Position numbers and translations under genes: made by a program. From Aliidiomarina quisquiliarum (GTDB taxonomy: Bacteria > Pseudomonadota > Gammaproteobacteria > Enterobacterales > Alteromonadaceae), in the NCBI RefSeq assembly GCF_023922585.1, contig NZ_JAMFTN010000050.1:1-50349 (forward strand): DNA of 50,349 bases, written 5' to 3'. Every line of letters begins with the position of its first letter. Within the stretch, counting starts at the first letter, position 1. The notes under the pieces were generated by a model, which worked only from the letters and a program-made list of their open reading frames with translations, did no database searches and had not been told where the DNA came from. This document shows, piece by piece, positions 8,575-16,916 of the stretch.

Positions 8575-9635
8575 CCTCGGTCTCAGAGCGCACACAGTAT
8601 GTTGCATGGATACGTGAAGCCAACCAGTCGGGTGCGCGGTTACCGCTCGCCTGCGACGAAGTAGGGATTAGTTTGCGCACTTACAAACGTTGGTACCAAG
8701 ACGGACAGGTACTTGCGGATAAGCGGCCTGATGCCGTACGCCCTGAGCCTTTAAATAAGCTTTCTAAGGCAGAGCAAGATGCAATATTAGCGGTGAGCAA
8801 TGAAAAGCGTTTTGCTAGCTTACCGCCAACGCAGATAGTGCCAACACTGCTTGATGAAGGCGTTTATTATGGCTCAGAGTCTACTTTTTATCGGGTGTTA
8901 CAACTGCATGGCCAGCTGCATCACCGTGGCCGTAGCGCTGCGCCTAGGGGGCATAAAGCACCCAAGACTTTTGAAGCAACTGGGCCATGCCAAGTCTTTT
9001 GCTGGGATATCACCTATTTACCGAGCACGGTGCGCGGTCAGTTTTTTTACCTGTATATGATCGAAGATCTGTTTAGTCGTAAAATCGTTGGCGATGAAGT
9101 GCATGAACAAGAGTCGGGTGAACTCGCTTCGGAGCTGCTGCAGCGTACGTTATTACGAGAGGGTTGCCTGCACTCAGGTTTGGTGTTGCACTCTGATAAC
9201 GGTGCGCCAATGAAGTCACAGACGATGCGTGCAAAAGCTTATGAGCTTGGTGTTACAACGTCTTACAGTCGCCCTCGAGTGAGTAACGACAACCCATTTG
9301 CAGAGTCATTATTTAGAACCTGCAAGTACCGGCCTGAATGGCCATCGAACGGTTTTAAAGGCCTTGATGAAGCGCGTGATTGGGTGCTGAAGTTTACGCG
9401 CTGGTATAACTACGAACACAAGCACAGTAAGTTGCGTTTCGTGACACCTCACCAGCGTCACACTGGGCAAGATGAAGTTATCTTGGCTAAGCGCAAGCTG
9501 CGTATGGAAGCTATAAAGGCGGCAAATCCTGATCGTTGGGGTAAGCGTGATGTTCGCAATTGTGAGCCTGTTGGGCCTACCACACTGAATCCAGAAAAAG
9601 AACACATTAAGCAGGAAGATAAACAAGCCGCTTAA
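8547..9635 (+). CDS. IS3-family transposase OrfB (DDE integrase catalytic part)
   Basis: A 362-aa frame whose only nearby initiator is TTG at 8547; it is probably made mainly as an OrfAB frameshift product. An N-terminal HTH_21-type region (LSKAEQDAILAVSNEKRFASLP...STFYRVLQ) precedes an rve integrase core with the catalytic Asp in CWDITYLP, the second Asp in LHSDNGAP, and the Glu in NDNPFAESLFRTCKYR, 35 residues on as expected for DD(35)E. The frame is intact, so the element may still be active. It inactivates pgm. Confidence 0.92.
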   Translation: MGERQRGRLTSVSERTQYVAWIREANQSGARLPLACDEVGISLRTYKRWYQDGQVLADKRPDAVRPEPLNKLSKAEQDAILAVSNEKRFASLPPTQIVPTLLDEGVYYGSESTFYRVLQLHGQLHHRGRSAAPRGHKAPKTFEATGPCQVFCWDITYLPSTVRGQFFYLYMIEDLFSRKIVGDEVHEQESGELASELLQRTLLREGCLHSGLVLHSDNGAPMKSQTMRAKAYELGVTTSYSRPRVSNDNPFAESLFRTCKYRPEWPSNGFKGLDEARDWVLKFTRWYNYEHKHSKLRFVTPHQRHTGQDEVILAKRKLRMEAIKAANPDRWGKRDVRNCEPVGPTTLNPEKEHIKQEDKQAA

Positions 9636-9671
9636 ACGGTAAAAAGGTGTCAACTAGCTTGAAAAACACCG

Positions 9672-9908
9672 CTCCCAAGCCGGGCGTGATAAAGCGTGAG
9701 TGTCTAAACCGATAAACAACGGCCCAGTAATCCCCGCCTGCCAACGGTAATCCACCACAGCTTGAGCAATGGCGAGAATGTGCAGCTCATTAAAACTGGC
9801 AGTTAAAGAAGAACCGCGATGGCCAGAGGTGCCAAAGCTGACTAACTGAGCGGGAAAAGTAGAATCGGGGACAACTGAATAGAAAGCGTTAGTCCATGTA
9901 CCAATCAA
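9672..9908 (-). pseudogene. pgm: Phosphoglucomutase, N-terminal remnant
   Basis: The frame from 9908 contains [18 protein letters not shown] and [18 protein letters not shown], then [16 protein letters not shown]. These are the N-terminal landmarks of Pgm. The open frame then runs into the IS3 end and stops at 9654. The usual first 25-30 residues before this block are not visible. The best initiator is TTG at 9908, 11 bp after the ugd stop, so the 5' end may have been lost earlier when ugd was joined here. Read with the remnant at 6846-8007. Confidence 0.82.
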
Positions 9909-9919
9909 AACAGCCTTCC

Positions 9920-11086
9920 TTAGTCGCTACCAAACAAATCACGGGTGTAAACCTTATCTACCACGTCTTCTAACTCTACAGACAAGCGATTTGAGATAAT
10001 CACATCAGCTTCTAGCTTAAACGCGGATAAATCTCGAATCACTCTTGAGCCAAAAAAGTACGCTTCATCGAGTACGGGCTCATACACAATCACTTCAATG
10101 CCTTTCGCTTTAATGCGCTTCATCACACCTTGCATAGCGCTGGCTCGAAAGTTATCAGAGCCTGTCTTCATAACTAAGCGATACACACCAATAACTTTAG
10201 GCTTGCGCTTTAATACCGCATCGGCAATAAAGTCTTTACGAGTACGGTTGGCATCGACAATTGCGCGAATAATATTATTAGGCACCTGTTCGTAGTTAGC
10301 CAAAAGCTGCTTGGTGTCTTTAGGGAGGCAGTAACCACCATAACCAAAAGACGGATTGTTGTAATGATTGCCAATACGTGGGTCGAGTCCTACGCCTTCA
10401 ATAATTTGTCGACTGTCTAAACCATAAGCTTCGGCGTAGCTATCCAACTCGTTAAAGTAGGCAACGCGCATAGCTAGATAGGTATTAGAAAACAATTTTA
10501 CCGCTTCGGCTTCGGTGCTTTCAGTGAATAGCAGCGGTACATCTTTCTTAATTGCACCTTGTAGTAACAGCTGAGCAAATTGCTCTGCTCTTGCCGAGCG
10601 TTCACCAACAATAATACGTGATGGATGCAGGTTGTCGTATAGTGCCTTGCCTTCACGTAAAAACTCAGGTGAGAAAAGTAGATTCTGCGTATTAAATCGC
10701 TGTTTAGCTTCTTCGGTGTAACCCACGGGAACTGTAGACTTAATCACCATCACAGCATTAGGATTAACCGCTAGCACTGCCTGAATTACAGTCTCGACAC
10801 TGCTGGTATTAAAGTAATTATTTTTTGGATCGTAATCGGTAGGTGTAGCAATAATTACAAAGTCAGCGTCTGCGTAAGCAGTAGCCGCATCGAGCGTAGC
10901 AGTAAAATTAAGATTGCCTTCAGTTAAAAAAGCTTGGATTTCTTTGTCTTCAATCGGTGACTGGCCTGCATTAAGCAGTTGAACTTTTTCTGCAATAATA
11001 TCGACTGCTATTACCTCATTGTGCTGAGCTAATAAAACAGCATTAGATAGCCCCACATAACCAGTGCCGGCAATAGCGATTTTCAT
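9920..11086 (-). CDS. ugd: UDP-glucose 6-dehydrogenase
   Basis: A 388-aa NAD-dependent dehydrogenase, the same length as E. coli Ugd, oxidising UDP-glucose to UDP-glucuronate. NAD motif [12 protein letters not shown] is at residues 6-17. The catalytic cysteine sits in [17 protein letters not shown] (about residue 253), and the C-terminal domain has [20 protein letters not shown]. It is the last intact gene of the leftward polysaccharide cluster, and its product could be a building block for the same polymer or for another. Start ATG has AAGGAAGT upstream. Confidence 0.95.
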   Translation of the reverse strand: MKIAIAGTGYVGLSNAVLLAQHNEVIAVDIIAEKVQLLNAGQSPIEDKEIQAFLTEGNLNFTATLDAATAYADADFVIIATPTDYDPKNNYFNTSSVETVIQAVLAVNPNAVMVIKSTVPVGYTEEAKQRFNTQNLLFSPEFLREGKALYDNLHPSRIIVGERSARAEQFAQLLLQGAIKKDVPLLFTESTEAEAVKLFSNTYLAMRVAYFNELDSYAEAYGLDSRQIIEGVGLDPRIGNHYNNPSFGYGGYCLPKDTKQLLANYEQVPNNIIRAIVDANRTRKDFIADAVLKRKPKVIGVYRLVMKTGSDNFRASAMQGVMKRIKAKGIEVIVYEPVLDEAYFFGSRVIRDLSAFKLEADVIISNRLSVELEDVVDKVYTRDLFGSD

Positions 11087-11125
11087 ATCAACTTCCTTAA
11101 ATTAACTTTGGTATACACAATATAA

Positions 11126-11905
11126 TCACTTCAAAATGCCTAAGAATCTAGCAACGCCTGGATATTTTGTACGTAACAACCCGCGAACAGCATAATGTGA
11201 AAAATAATAACTTGCTTTAGGTAAGCTTAATTTTTCAATGTCACGATATAAGCGCCAAGTAAACAGAGCAGCGCTTTTCTTGTTTGCAGATATGGAATCT
11301 TTACGTACTTTGTAAAAGCCTAATGTCTCGTTTAACCCATACGCATATTTAGTTTTCTTCAGCAGTTTTAACCACAAACCTAAATCCTGCCTTTTGCGTA
11401 TTAAAGGCATGTAAACTTTGCCAAAAAACTCAGTGTCATACATTGCGGTTAAGCAACCAATAGAACATGACTTAAGTAAATCAGAGTAGGTAACTTTATC
11501 AGGTACACCTACATGGCCAAAAACCTTGCCAGCTTCATCGACTTTATCGTAAGCAGCAAAAGTGAATGGGTAATCGTTCGCTTGCATAAAAGCTAGTTGC
11601 TTCGCTAATTTGTCTGGTGACCATGCATCATCACTGTCTAAGAAAGCTATATAACGGCCTTTCGCAGCTTCGATTGCAGTATTGCGGGCAACAGCAGCGC
11701 CTGAGTTCTCAGCCAGTTGAATCAGCTTAATTCGCGGATCTTGATCAGCGAAAGACTGAATCACCTCAACGGAGTTATCAGAGGAACAATCATCAACAAT
11801 GATCATTTCCCAGTTATCAAAAGACTGAGAAGTTACTGACTTAAGTGTTTTCAAGATAAAAATTGAGGAGTTGTAAGAGGGGGTTATGATGGTAACTAAT
11901 GCCAT
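11126..11905 (-). CDS. GT2-family glycosyltransferase (copy a1)
   Basis: A 259-aa GT-A fold family 2 enzyme, probably adding one sugar of the repeat unit at the cytoplasmic face. Visible motifs are VTIITPSYNSSIFILKTLKSV, IIVDDCSSDNS, GAAVARNTAIEAA, and the metal-binding FLDSDDAW near residue 93. The C-terminal KASYYFSHYAVRGLLRTKYPGVARFLG is shared almost word for word with the broken copy at 12698-13524. It starts 3 bp from the preceding gene. Substrate unknown. Confidence 0.88.
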   Translation of the reverse strand: MALVTIITPSYNSSIFILKTLKSVTSQSFDNWEMIIVDDCSSDNSVEVIQSFADQDPRIKLIQLAENSGAAVARNTAIEAAKGRYIAFLDSDDAWSPDKLAKQLAFMQANDYPFTFAAYDKVDEAGKVFGHVGVPDKVTYSDLLKSCSIGCLTAMYDTEFFGKVYMPLIRKRQDLGLWLKLLKKTKYAYGLNETLGFYKVRKDSISANKKSAALFTWRLYRDIEKLSLPKASYYFSHYAVRGLLRTKYPGVARFLGILK

Positions 11906-11908
11906 TAT

Positions 11909-12694
11909 TTATTTAACTCCAAACATCAAGGTTTTTGTAAAAGGGATGGCATAACCTTCTTTAAGTACAGCAGGAAGCTTTTTTAACCAAAATGCAAAAA
12001 TAAAAACAAAACTTTTCCAGCCAAATATCCGTTTAAACATCTCGCGTTTTGCTAAGATTTTAGGGAAGTTCGAATAAAAATCCATCCCTGATATTATATC
12101 AGGGTGGATGCCTGTGATAATGGGATAATACTTAACCGCTAAGTTGTTTTTTAAACAGTCTGTTAGAAGAATGTACTCTTCTCCAGATGGAAGGTTTGTT
12201 CCTAGTCCAAAGCGCTCATCAAACGAAATATTTTTGTTTTTTAAAGACTGAATGTTCAAACAAATTTCAATAGACGCAACACGCGCTGAGCTTAGGAAAT
12301 TGTGAGCGAACGTTGAGTTAGAGTATGGGCGTGGTGAGTTATCACTTTTAAATTGGTACTGACATGTAGCTACATCGACCTTTTCTTGTTCCATGAAATC
12401 AACTAGCTTTTCAATTGCGTCTAAGTCAACCTCAACATCATCATCCATTATGTACCCGTACTTAGTAGTGCATATCTCTAAGGCCACATTACGACTTTTA
12501 GAGAGACCAGGGTAATCCAAACGCTTGTAAGTAACGTCAAGTCGACCTTCAAAAAGATTGTCGTAGAGCAAGTCAATACAGTTATTATCAAATACCTGAT
12601 GAACAACAACGTAATGAATATTTTGATTTTTTGGAAGAATCAAATTGCTGATGTTGTTGTTCACAGTCGATATGAGAACGCTTATCTTATGCAT
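11909..12694 (-). CDS. GT2-like glycosyltransferase (copy b1)
   Basis: A 261-aa protein with a GT2-like layout: YVVVHQVFDN, RLDYPGLSKSRNVALE, and the acidic MDDDVEVDLDAIEKL motif near residue 98. A block SFDERFGLGTNLPSGEEYI follows, then a C-terminal amphipathic FIFAFWLKKLP segment that may touch the membrane. It is a clear paralogue of the gene at 14838-15620. It lies between the two copy-a genes with 3-bp gaps on both sides. Which sugar it transfers is not apparent. Confidence 0.82.
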   Translation of the reverse strand: MHKISVLISTVNNNISNLILPKNQNIHYVVVHQVFDNNCIDLLYDNLFEGRLDVTYKRLDYPGLSKSRNVALEICTTKYGYIMDDDVEVDLDAIEKLVDFMEQEKVDVATCQYQFKSDNSPRPYSNSTFAHNFLSSARVASIEICLNIQSLKNKNISFDERFGLGTNLPSGEEYILLTDCLKNNLAVKYYPIITGIHPDIISGMDFYSNFPKILAKREMFKRIFGWKSFVFIFAFWLKKLPAVLKEGYAIPFTKTLMFGVK

Positions 12695-12697
12695 TGT

Positions 12698-13524
12698 TTA
12701 GCTTAGTCTTATAAGAAAAAATAGAAATTTGTACTGGTCAAGCCCAAGCAAACGGGCTAACCGTGGAAACATCGTGCGCAAAACACCACGCACTGCATAA
12801 TACGAAAAATAATAACTGGCTTTTATCAGGTTTAGTTGTTCAACTTCACGATACAACAGCCAGGTGTAGGCAGAAGCATTGCTTTTTTTGGAGGAAATAG
12901 AGCCAGAACGAACCCGATAGAGTGCTAAAGGCTGTTGGATGCCATAAGCGTAATTGACATTTTTCAATAGCCTTAGCCAAAGACTAAAGTCTTGTCTTTT
13001 ACGAATCAGTAGCATGTAAACCTTACCCAGTTTATGAGTATCGTAGATTGCGGTTAAGCAACCGATAACACAACACTTCAAAAGCTGATCGTAATTGACC
13101 TTTTCAGGCACACCAATCAAACCCAGAGGCTCTCCCTGTTCATCAATTTTTTCATAGGCTGAGTAAGAAAAAGCAATATCTTTTTCCTGCATAAACTGCA
13201 GCTGACTTTCCAATTTATCAGGAAGCCACAGATCATCACTATCCAGAAACGCAATAAAACGCCCCTGCGCATCCTTAATCGCCGTATTTCTTGCGACTGC
13301 AGCACCCGAATTTTCAGACAACTGAATCAGCTTAATCCGTGAATCCTGCTCAACAAAAGACTGAATCACCTCAACCGAATTATCCGTTGAACAATCATCG
13401 ACAATAATCATCGACAATAATCATCTCCCAGTCAGAAAACGTCTGGCCCAAAACAGACTGAATGGTTTCAGAAATAAATGGATCGGAATTATGGGAGGGG
13501 GGTTACTATGGTAGTAAAATTCAT
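12698..13524 (-). pseudogene. GT2-family glycosyltransferase (copy a2), frameshifted at 5' end
   Basis: The body (240 residues from 13417) parallels the gene at 11126-11905: IIVDDCSTDNSVEV, AVARNTAIKDA, FLDSDDLWLPDKL, KASYYFSYYAVRGVLRT. The 5' part, starting at ATG 13524 (MNFTTIVTP), is out of frame. Two lesions explain this: a run of six G (13497-13502; five would keep the frame TPSHNSDPFISETIQSV), and a 13-bp tandem duplication (13394-13406 and 13407-13419). Together they add 14 bp. Translation from the internal ATG at 13417 would lack the N-terminal nucleotide-binding strand. Treat as inactive unless slippage restores it. Confidence 0.8.
13394..13419. repeat. 13-bp tandem duplication in a glycosyltransferase gene
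   Basis: ATCATCGACAATA occurs twice in direct succession (13394-13406, 13407-13419). The intact paralogue has a single copy at this codon position. The duplication shifts the frame after the IIVDD motif. Confidence 0.85.
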
Positions 13525-13532
13525 ACAATCTT

Positions 13533-14828
13533 CTATATATATGACTCAAAATCTTTTAACTTTTTCTTCTTATCATGTATAAGAACATTTGGAATTATTT
13601 CAATTTCCAACGCATCAGAAAAATATGATTTCGATACTTCATTTATCAATACCAATTCTTTATCAGTAATTTCTCTATCCAGTAAAAATTTTAATTTTCC
13701 AACCACATGTTGTTCAGCTTTATAATTCAGAACAACTCCGTAATCTAATGCCAGCACCTTAAAAATGTAGTAAAGAGTCAGTGAAGGGTAACTAGAACCA
13801 TTTTTACCAACAATACTTTTACCGACACGACCTAATACTTCATTTATTATTTTATGCGAACGACCACATTTACATTTAGTATCTGACAAAGAAATGTAAT
13901 CACCAAGTTCATACCTTATAATCGGAAAAGAAAATGATGCCAAATTTGTTACAACAATCTTACTCTCAACCACCTCGACTATACAATTTTCTTCATTGAT
14001 ATGCATAGAACCATGAGGACATTCAAAAGCAATTATCCCAGCTTCAGCAGAGCCGTACTCACTAACAATTTTCTGACCAAATGCTTTAGTTGCAGCATCT
14101 TGATAGTGATCATAAATCTTCTCAGAAGTACCTTTCACAAGTTTTAAATTTTTAAGCATTGTACCATCAGCAGTTAATTTTTTTGCAACCTCATAAATCA
14201 TCGAACTATAACCGTGTATGTATTTAGCTTTTTTAGCCTTTTTTACAAACTTATCAATATCATTATCATAATAAGAGAAAAGCCTGAATCTATTTTGTAA
14301 AAAATCTAATAATGAAGTTTTCAACCTACCCAAAAATGAAAAGGAATAACCCCAAAAATAACCATTTCTGTCCCATAAATTCACACCGTACCAACTCATA
14401 CCACGTGCTATCGATGCACGATTGATAGAGTCCCACTCCTCATTTTTCCAAAAAGTAAGAGGCTCTCCACTTGAACCTGATGTTTCGGAAAAAAATAGTT
14501 TTTTAAACTGATAATTTTTTATGGTGTGTATTCTCTCATTTTCACTTATTAATTCCGACTTAGTAACCGTATCTATAAGCCTAAGATATTCGAAAGGATC
14601 AAAATCCCGATTAAAATTCAATCCGACTTGGTCAAATCTATCCTTGTAAAATGAGCTATGATTGTTTGCAAAGACTAATAAATCTTTAAGCCTTGACCTC
14701 TGAATCTGAATTATTTCAGACTGCTCGGCATAATCCGTTTTTAATAAATTAGAATAACTATCTAAAAAAGAAGGGTTCCTCTTTTTCACCCCAAGCATAA
14801 ACACAATTCTTGATATAAAGTTAATCAT
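13533..14828 (-). CDS. CapK/PaaK-like adenylate-forming enzyme
   Basis: A 431-aa protein of the phenylacetate-CoA-ligase-like (CapK) branch of adenylate-forming enzymes. The phosphate-binding loop reads FSETSGSSGEPLTFW (about residues 103-118), followed by VSEYGSAEAGIIAFECPHGS and YELGDYISLSD; KCKCGRSHKIINEVLGR is the hinge region, including a CxC. Related genes occur in many capsule and O-antigen clusters, where the substrate is usually unproven. It sits between two GT2 genes with gaps under 10 bp. It could activate an acid for sugar acylation; that is inference. Confidence 0.8.
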   Translation of the reverse strand: MINFISRIVFMLGVKKRNPSFLDSYSNLLKTDYAEQSEIIQIQRSRLKDLLVFANNHSSFYKDRFDQVGLNFNRDFDPFEYLRLIDTVTKSELISENERIHTIKNYQFKKLFFSETSGSSGEPLTFWKNEEWDSINRASIARGMSWYGVNLWDRNGYFWGYSFSFLGRLKTSLLDFLQNRFRLFSYYDNDIDKFVKKAKKAKYIHGYSSMIYEVAKKLTADGTMLKNLKLVKGTSEKIYDHYQDAATKAFGQKIVSEYGSAEAGIIAFECPHGSMHINEENCIVEVVESKIVVTNLASFSFPIIRYELGDYISLSDTKCKCGRSHKIINEVLGRVGKSIVGKNGSSYPSLTLYYIFKVLALDYGVVLNYKAEQHVVGKLKFLLDREITDKELVLINEVSKSYFSDALEIEIIPNVLIHDKKKKLKDFESYI

Positions 14829-14837
14829 TTCTTTGAA

Positions 14838-15620
14838 CTACTTCCCAATAAGCATCAACTTTGTAAAAGACCAAAAATATCCTCGTTTATAAACAATATT
14901 TATCTTTTTCAACCAAAATGCAAATATATAAAAAATACCAAAAGCACCAAAAACCCTTAATAACATTTCCCTTTTTGCAAGAACTTTCTGTGGGGAACTA
15001 AAAAAATCTGTGCCTGAAACTAAAACTGGATGGATACCAGTAAGCAAAGGAAAATATTTAATTGAAAGCCCAGCATTTAAACAATCACTCAAAAATATAT
15101 ATTCTTCTCCCGATGGTAAAGTAGTCCCCAAACCAAATCTTTCATCAAAATTTATGTTTCTTCTTCGGACAGAGTCAACATTTAAACTTATATCAATCGA
15201 TGCAACCTTAGCTAGAGATAATTTGCCATGTTTAAAAACATTTTGCTTATATTCATATGGATATAAGCCGTTCTGATAAATATGCTGACATGTGCCTACA
15301 TCCGCCTGTTCTACTTCCATCCAATCAACCAACTGCCTCATTTTTTCCAAATCGAAATCCACATCATCATCCATAATATAGGCAAATTTGGTTTTTACAC
15401 TACTCAAACCAACATTCCGGCTTTTAGAAAGACCGGGGTAATCCAATCGGATATAAGTGACATCATCACGCGAGATAAAATCAGGCAGCGATTCATTTTT
15501 ATATGAAGCATCATAAACTTGATGGACGACAACATAACAAACATCACTATGAACTGGCTTTAAATTCAAACCCAAAATGCGTTGATTAGCTGTTGAAATA
15601 ATTACTGATAAACTTTTCAT
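14838..15620 (-). CDS. GT2-like glycosyltransferase (copy b2)
   Basis: A 260-aa paralogue of the gene at 11909-12694, sharing CYVVVHQVYDAS, RLDYPGLSKSRNVGL, the acidic MDDDVDFDLEKM, INFDERFGLGTTLPSGEEYI and the C-terminal FYIFAFWLKKIN. It is first of the duplicated glycosyltransferase block in the transcription direction, just after the IS30 remnant. AT-rich like the rest of this block. Donor and acceptor unknown. Confidence 0.82.
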   Translation of the reverse strand: MKSLSVIISTANQRILGLNLKPVHSDVCYVVVHQVYDASYKNESLPDFISRDDVTYIRLDYPGLSKSRNVGLSSVKTKFAYIMDDDVDFDLEKMRQLVDWMEVEQADVGTCQHIYQNGLYPYEYKQNVFKHGKLSLAKVASIDISLNVDSVRRRNINFDERFGLGTTLPSGEEYIFLSDCLNAGLSIKYFPLLTGIHPVLVSGTDFFSSPQKVLAKREMLLRVFGAFGIFYIFAFWLKKINIVYKRGYFWSFTKLMLIGK

Positions 15621-15739
15621 TAACTCCCTCGATGCAAAAAAAAAGGTATGTAGTTTGTAAGGAAGTCACGCGTAGGATTAGTGGAAGCAAGGTAAAGAGT
15701 ATTAAAATAAGCAAACGCAGAAACAAACAATACAAAACC

Positions 15740-16833
15740 TGAATTCAGATAATAACCGCAACACTCATGTAAGGGGATAGGTCGAAGGGAGGTCAGCTAC
15801 CGACTTCACATATGGTAGGCTTGCTTTTCGACCAAAAAAAACAGGTTCCAACATGAGTTATCGGCAGCTGACCGAGGGACAACGATATCAGATTTCGGCG
15901 TTCCTCTCACAGGAATTTTCACAGCGAGAAATTGCGAGAAAGCTAGATGTTGCACCCTCGACCATCCATTGAGAATTGCGACGTAACAAAGATAAAACAG
16001 AGTCGTATGACCCTGAAGTAGCTCAGCAGCGCACGTTATCGCGCCGTTTAAAGCCAAAGCCCAAGCGCATTTGTGACAACACCGAATGCGCTGTGGAGTT
16101 CATGCTCCAGCTCGATTGGAGCCCTGAGCAGATTTCAGCAATTTGCACCAGGCTGGGTTACTCGGTCAGTCACGAATGGATTTATAACTATGTCCGGGCT
16201 GACTTTAATGATGGTGGCTCGTTGTTTAAACACCTGAGGCATAAGCTAAAGCGCTATAAACGCCGCTTTGATAAGCAACGTGGTCGCATACTGAATAGAC
16301 GCTCTATTCACGACCGACCATCAATTATCGAGCAGCGTGGTCGTTACGGCGACTGGGAAATCGATACTGTCATTGGTAAACAAGGCACGGGCGCGATGGT
16401 GACCTTGCTGGAGCGAAAAAGTAACTTTTATCTTGTGAAAAAAGTGTCCAGTAAGCAGGCCGACGTCGTGGCAGACGCCACGATAGAAATGCTGCAGCCG
16501 TTTAAATCACTGGTACACAGCATTACGAGCGACAACGGCAAAGAATTCGCTGAGCATCAACGCATCGCTCGTGAGCTTGATACCGATGTCTACTTCGCTG
16601 ACCCATATGCATCATATCAGCGGGGTGCCAACGAGAACGCAAATGGTTTGCTACGACAGTATGTGCCCAAAGGCACCGACTTGCGCACAGTAACGCACAG
16701 ACAAATTGAGGCATACCAAGCCCGGCTGAACGAAAGACCCAGGAAAAAACATGGGTACCTTCAGCCGGTGAATATTTTTAAAGAGCAATTGCAACTAGCT
16801 ATGAGCGGGTGTTGCAGTTAATAGTTGAATTCG
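15740..16833 (+). mobile_element. IS30-family insertion sequence (inactive)
   Basis: Terminal inverted repeats of about 25 bp can be aligned: 15740-15764 (GAATTCAGATAATAACCGCAACAC after an initial T) against the reverse complement of 16809-16833 (GAATTCAACTATTAACTGCAACAC). They bracket one IS30-type transposase frame. The element lies between two leftward polysaccharide genes, in opposite orientation. I could not identify a convincing target duplication. Confidence 0.78.
15853..16821 (+). pseudogene. IS30-family transposase with in-frame stop
   Basis: The frame starts at ATG 15853 (MSYRQLTEGQRYQISAFL), an IS30 N-terminal HTH. It meets TGA at 15970-15972 where the family has Arg (APSTIH-stop-ELRRNK; intact relatives read STISREL/VRRN). 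After the stop the same frame continues to 16821: the catalytic GDWEIDTVIG, SITSDNGKEFAEH and YQRGANENANGLLRQYVPKGTDL form the DDE triad. A single CGA-to-TGA change explains the break. The remaining 281-aa frame would lack the DNA-binding HTH. Confidence 0.87.
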
Positions 16834-16916
16834 GGCACAATAATAGACTCAATTGGTTTGAGTCTGCGCTAAACAATTGAGTGCGTCACTGCGATTTCTA
16901 GAGAAACTACTGCTTT

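Larger units (their letters stand above)
8008..9671 (+). mobile_element. IS3-family insertion sequence inside pgm
   Basis: The element has two overlapping transposase frames and ends that share TAGTTGACAC (8024-8033) and its exact reverse complement (9647-9656). Aligning the split pgm reading frame against intact Pgm puts the true junctions further out: CTC at 8005-8007 and CTC at 9672-9674 are a 3-bp target duplication. The element is then 1664 bp with imperfect terminal repeats of about 25 bp. A 3-bp duplication is usual for IS3 elements. Removing the element and one CTC restores the family reading PAWEVAFQVLLAN across the junction. Both transposase frames look intact. Confidence 0.87.
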
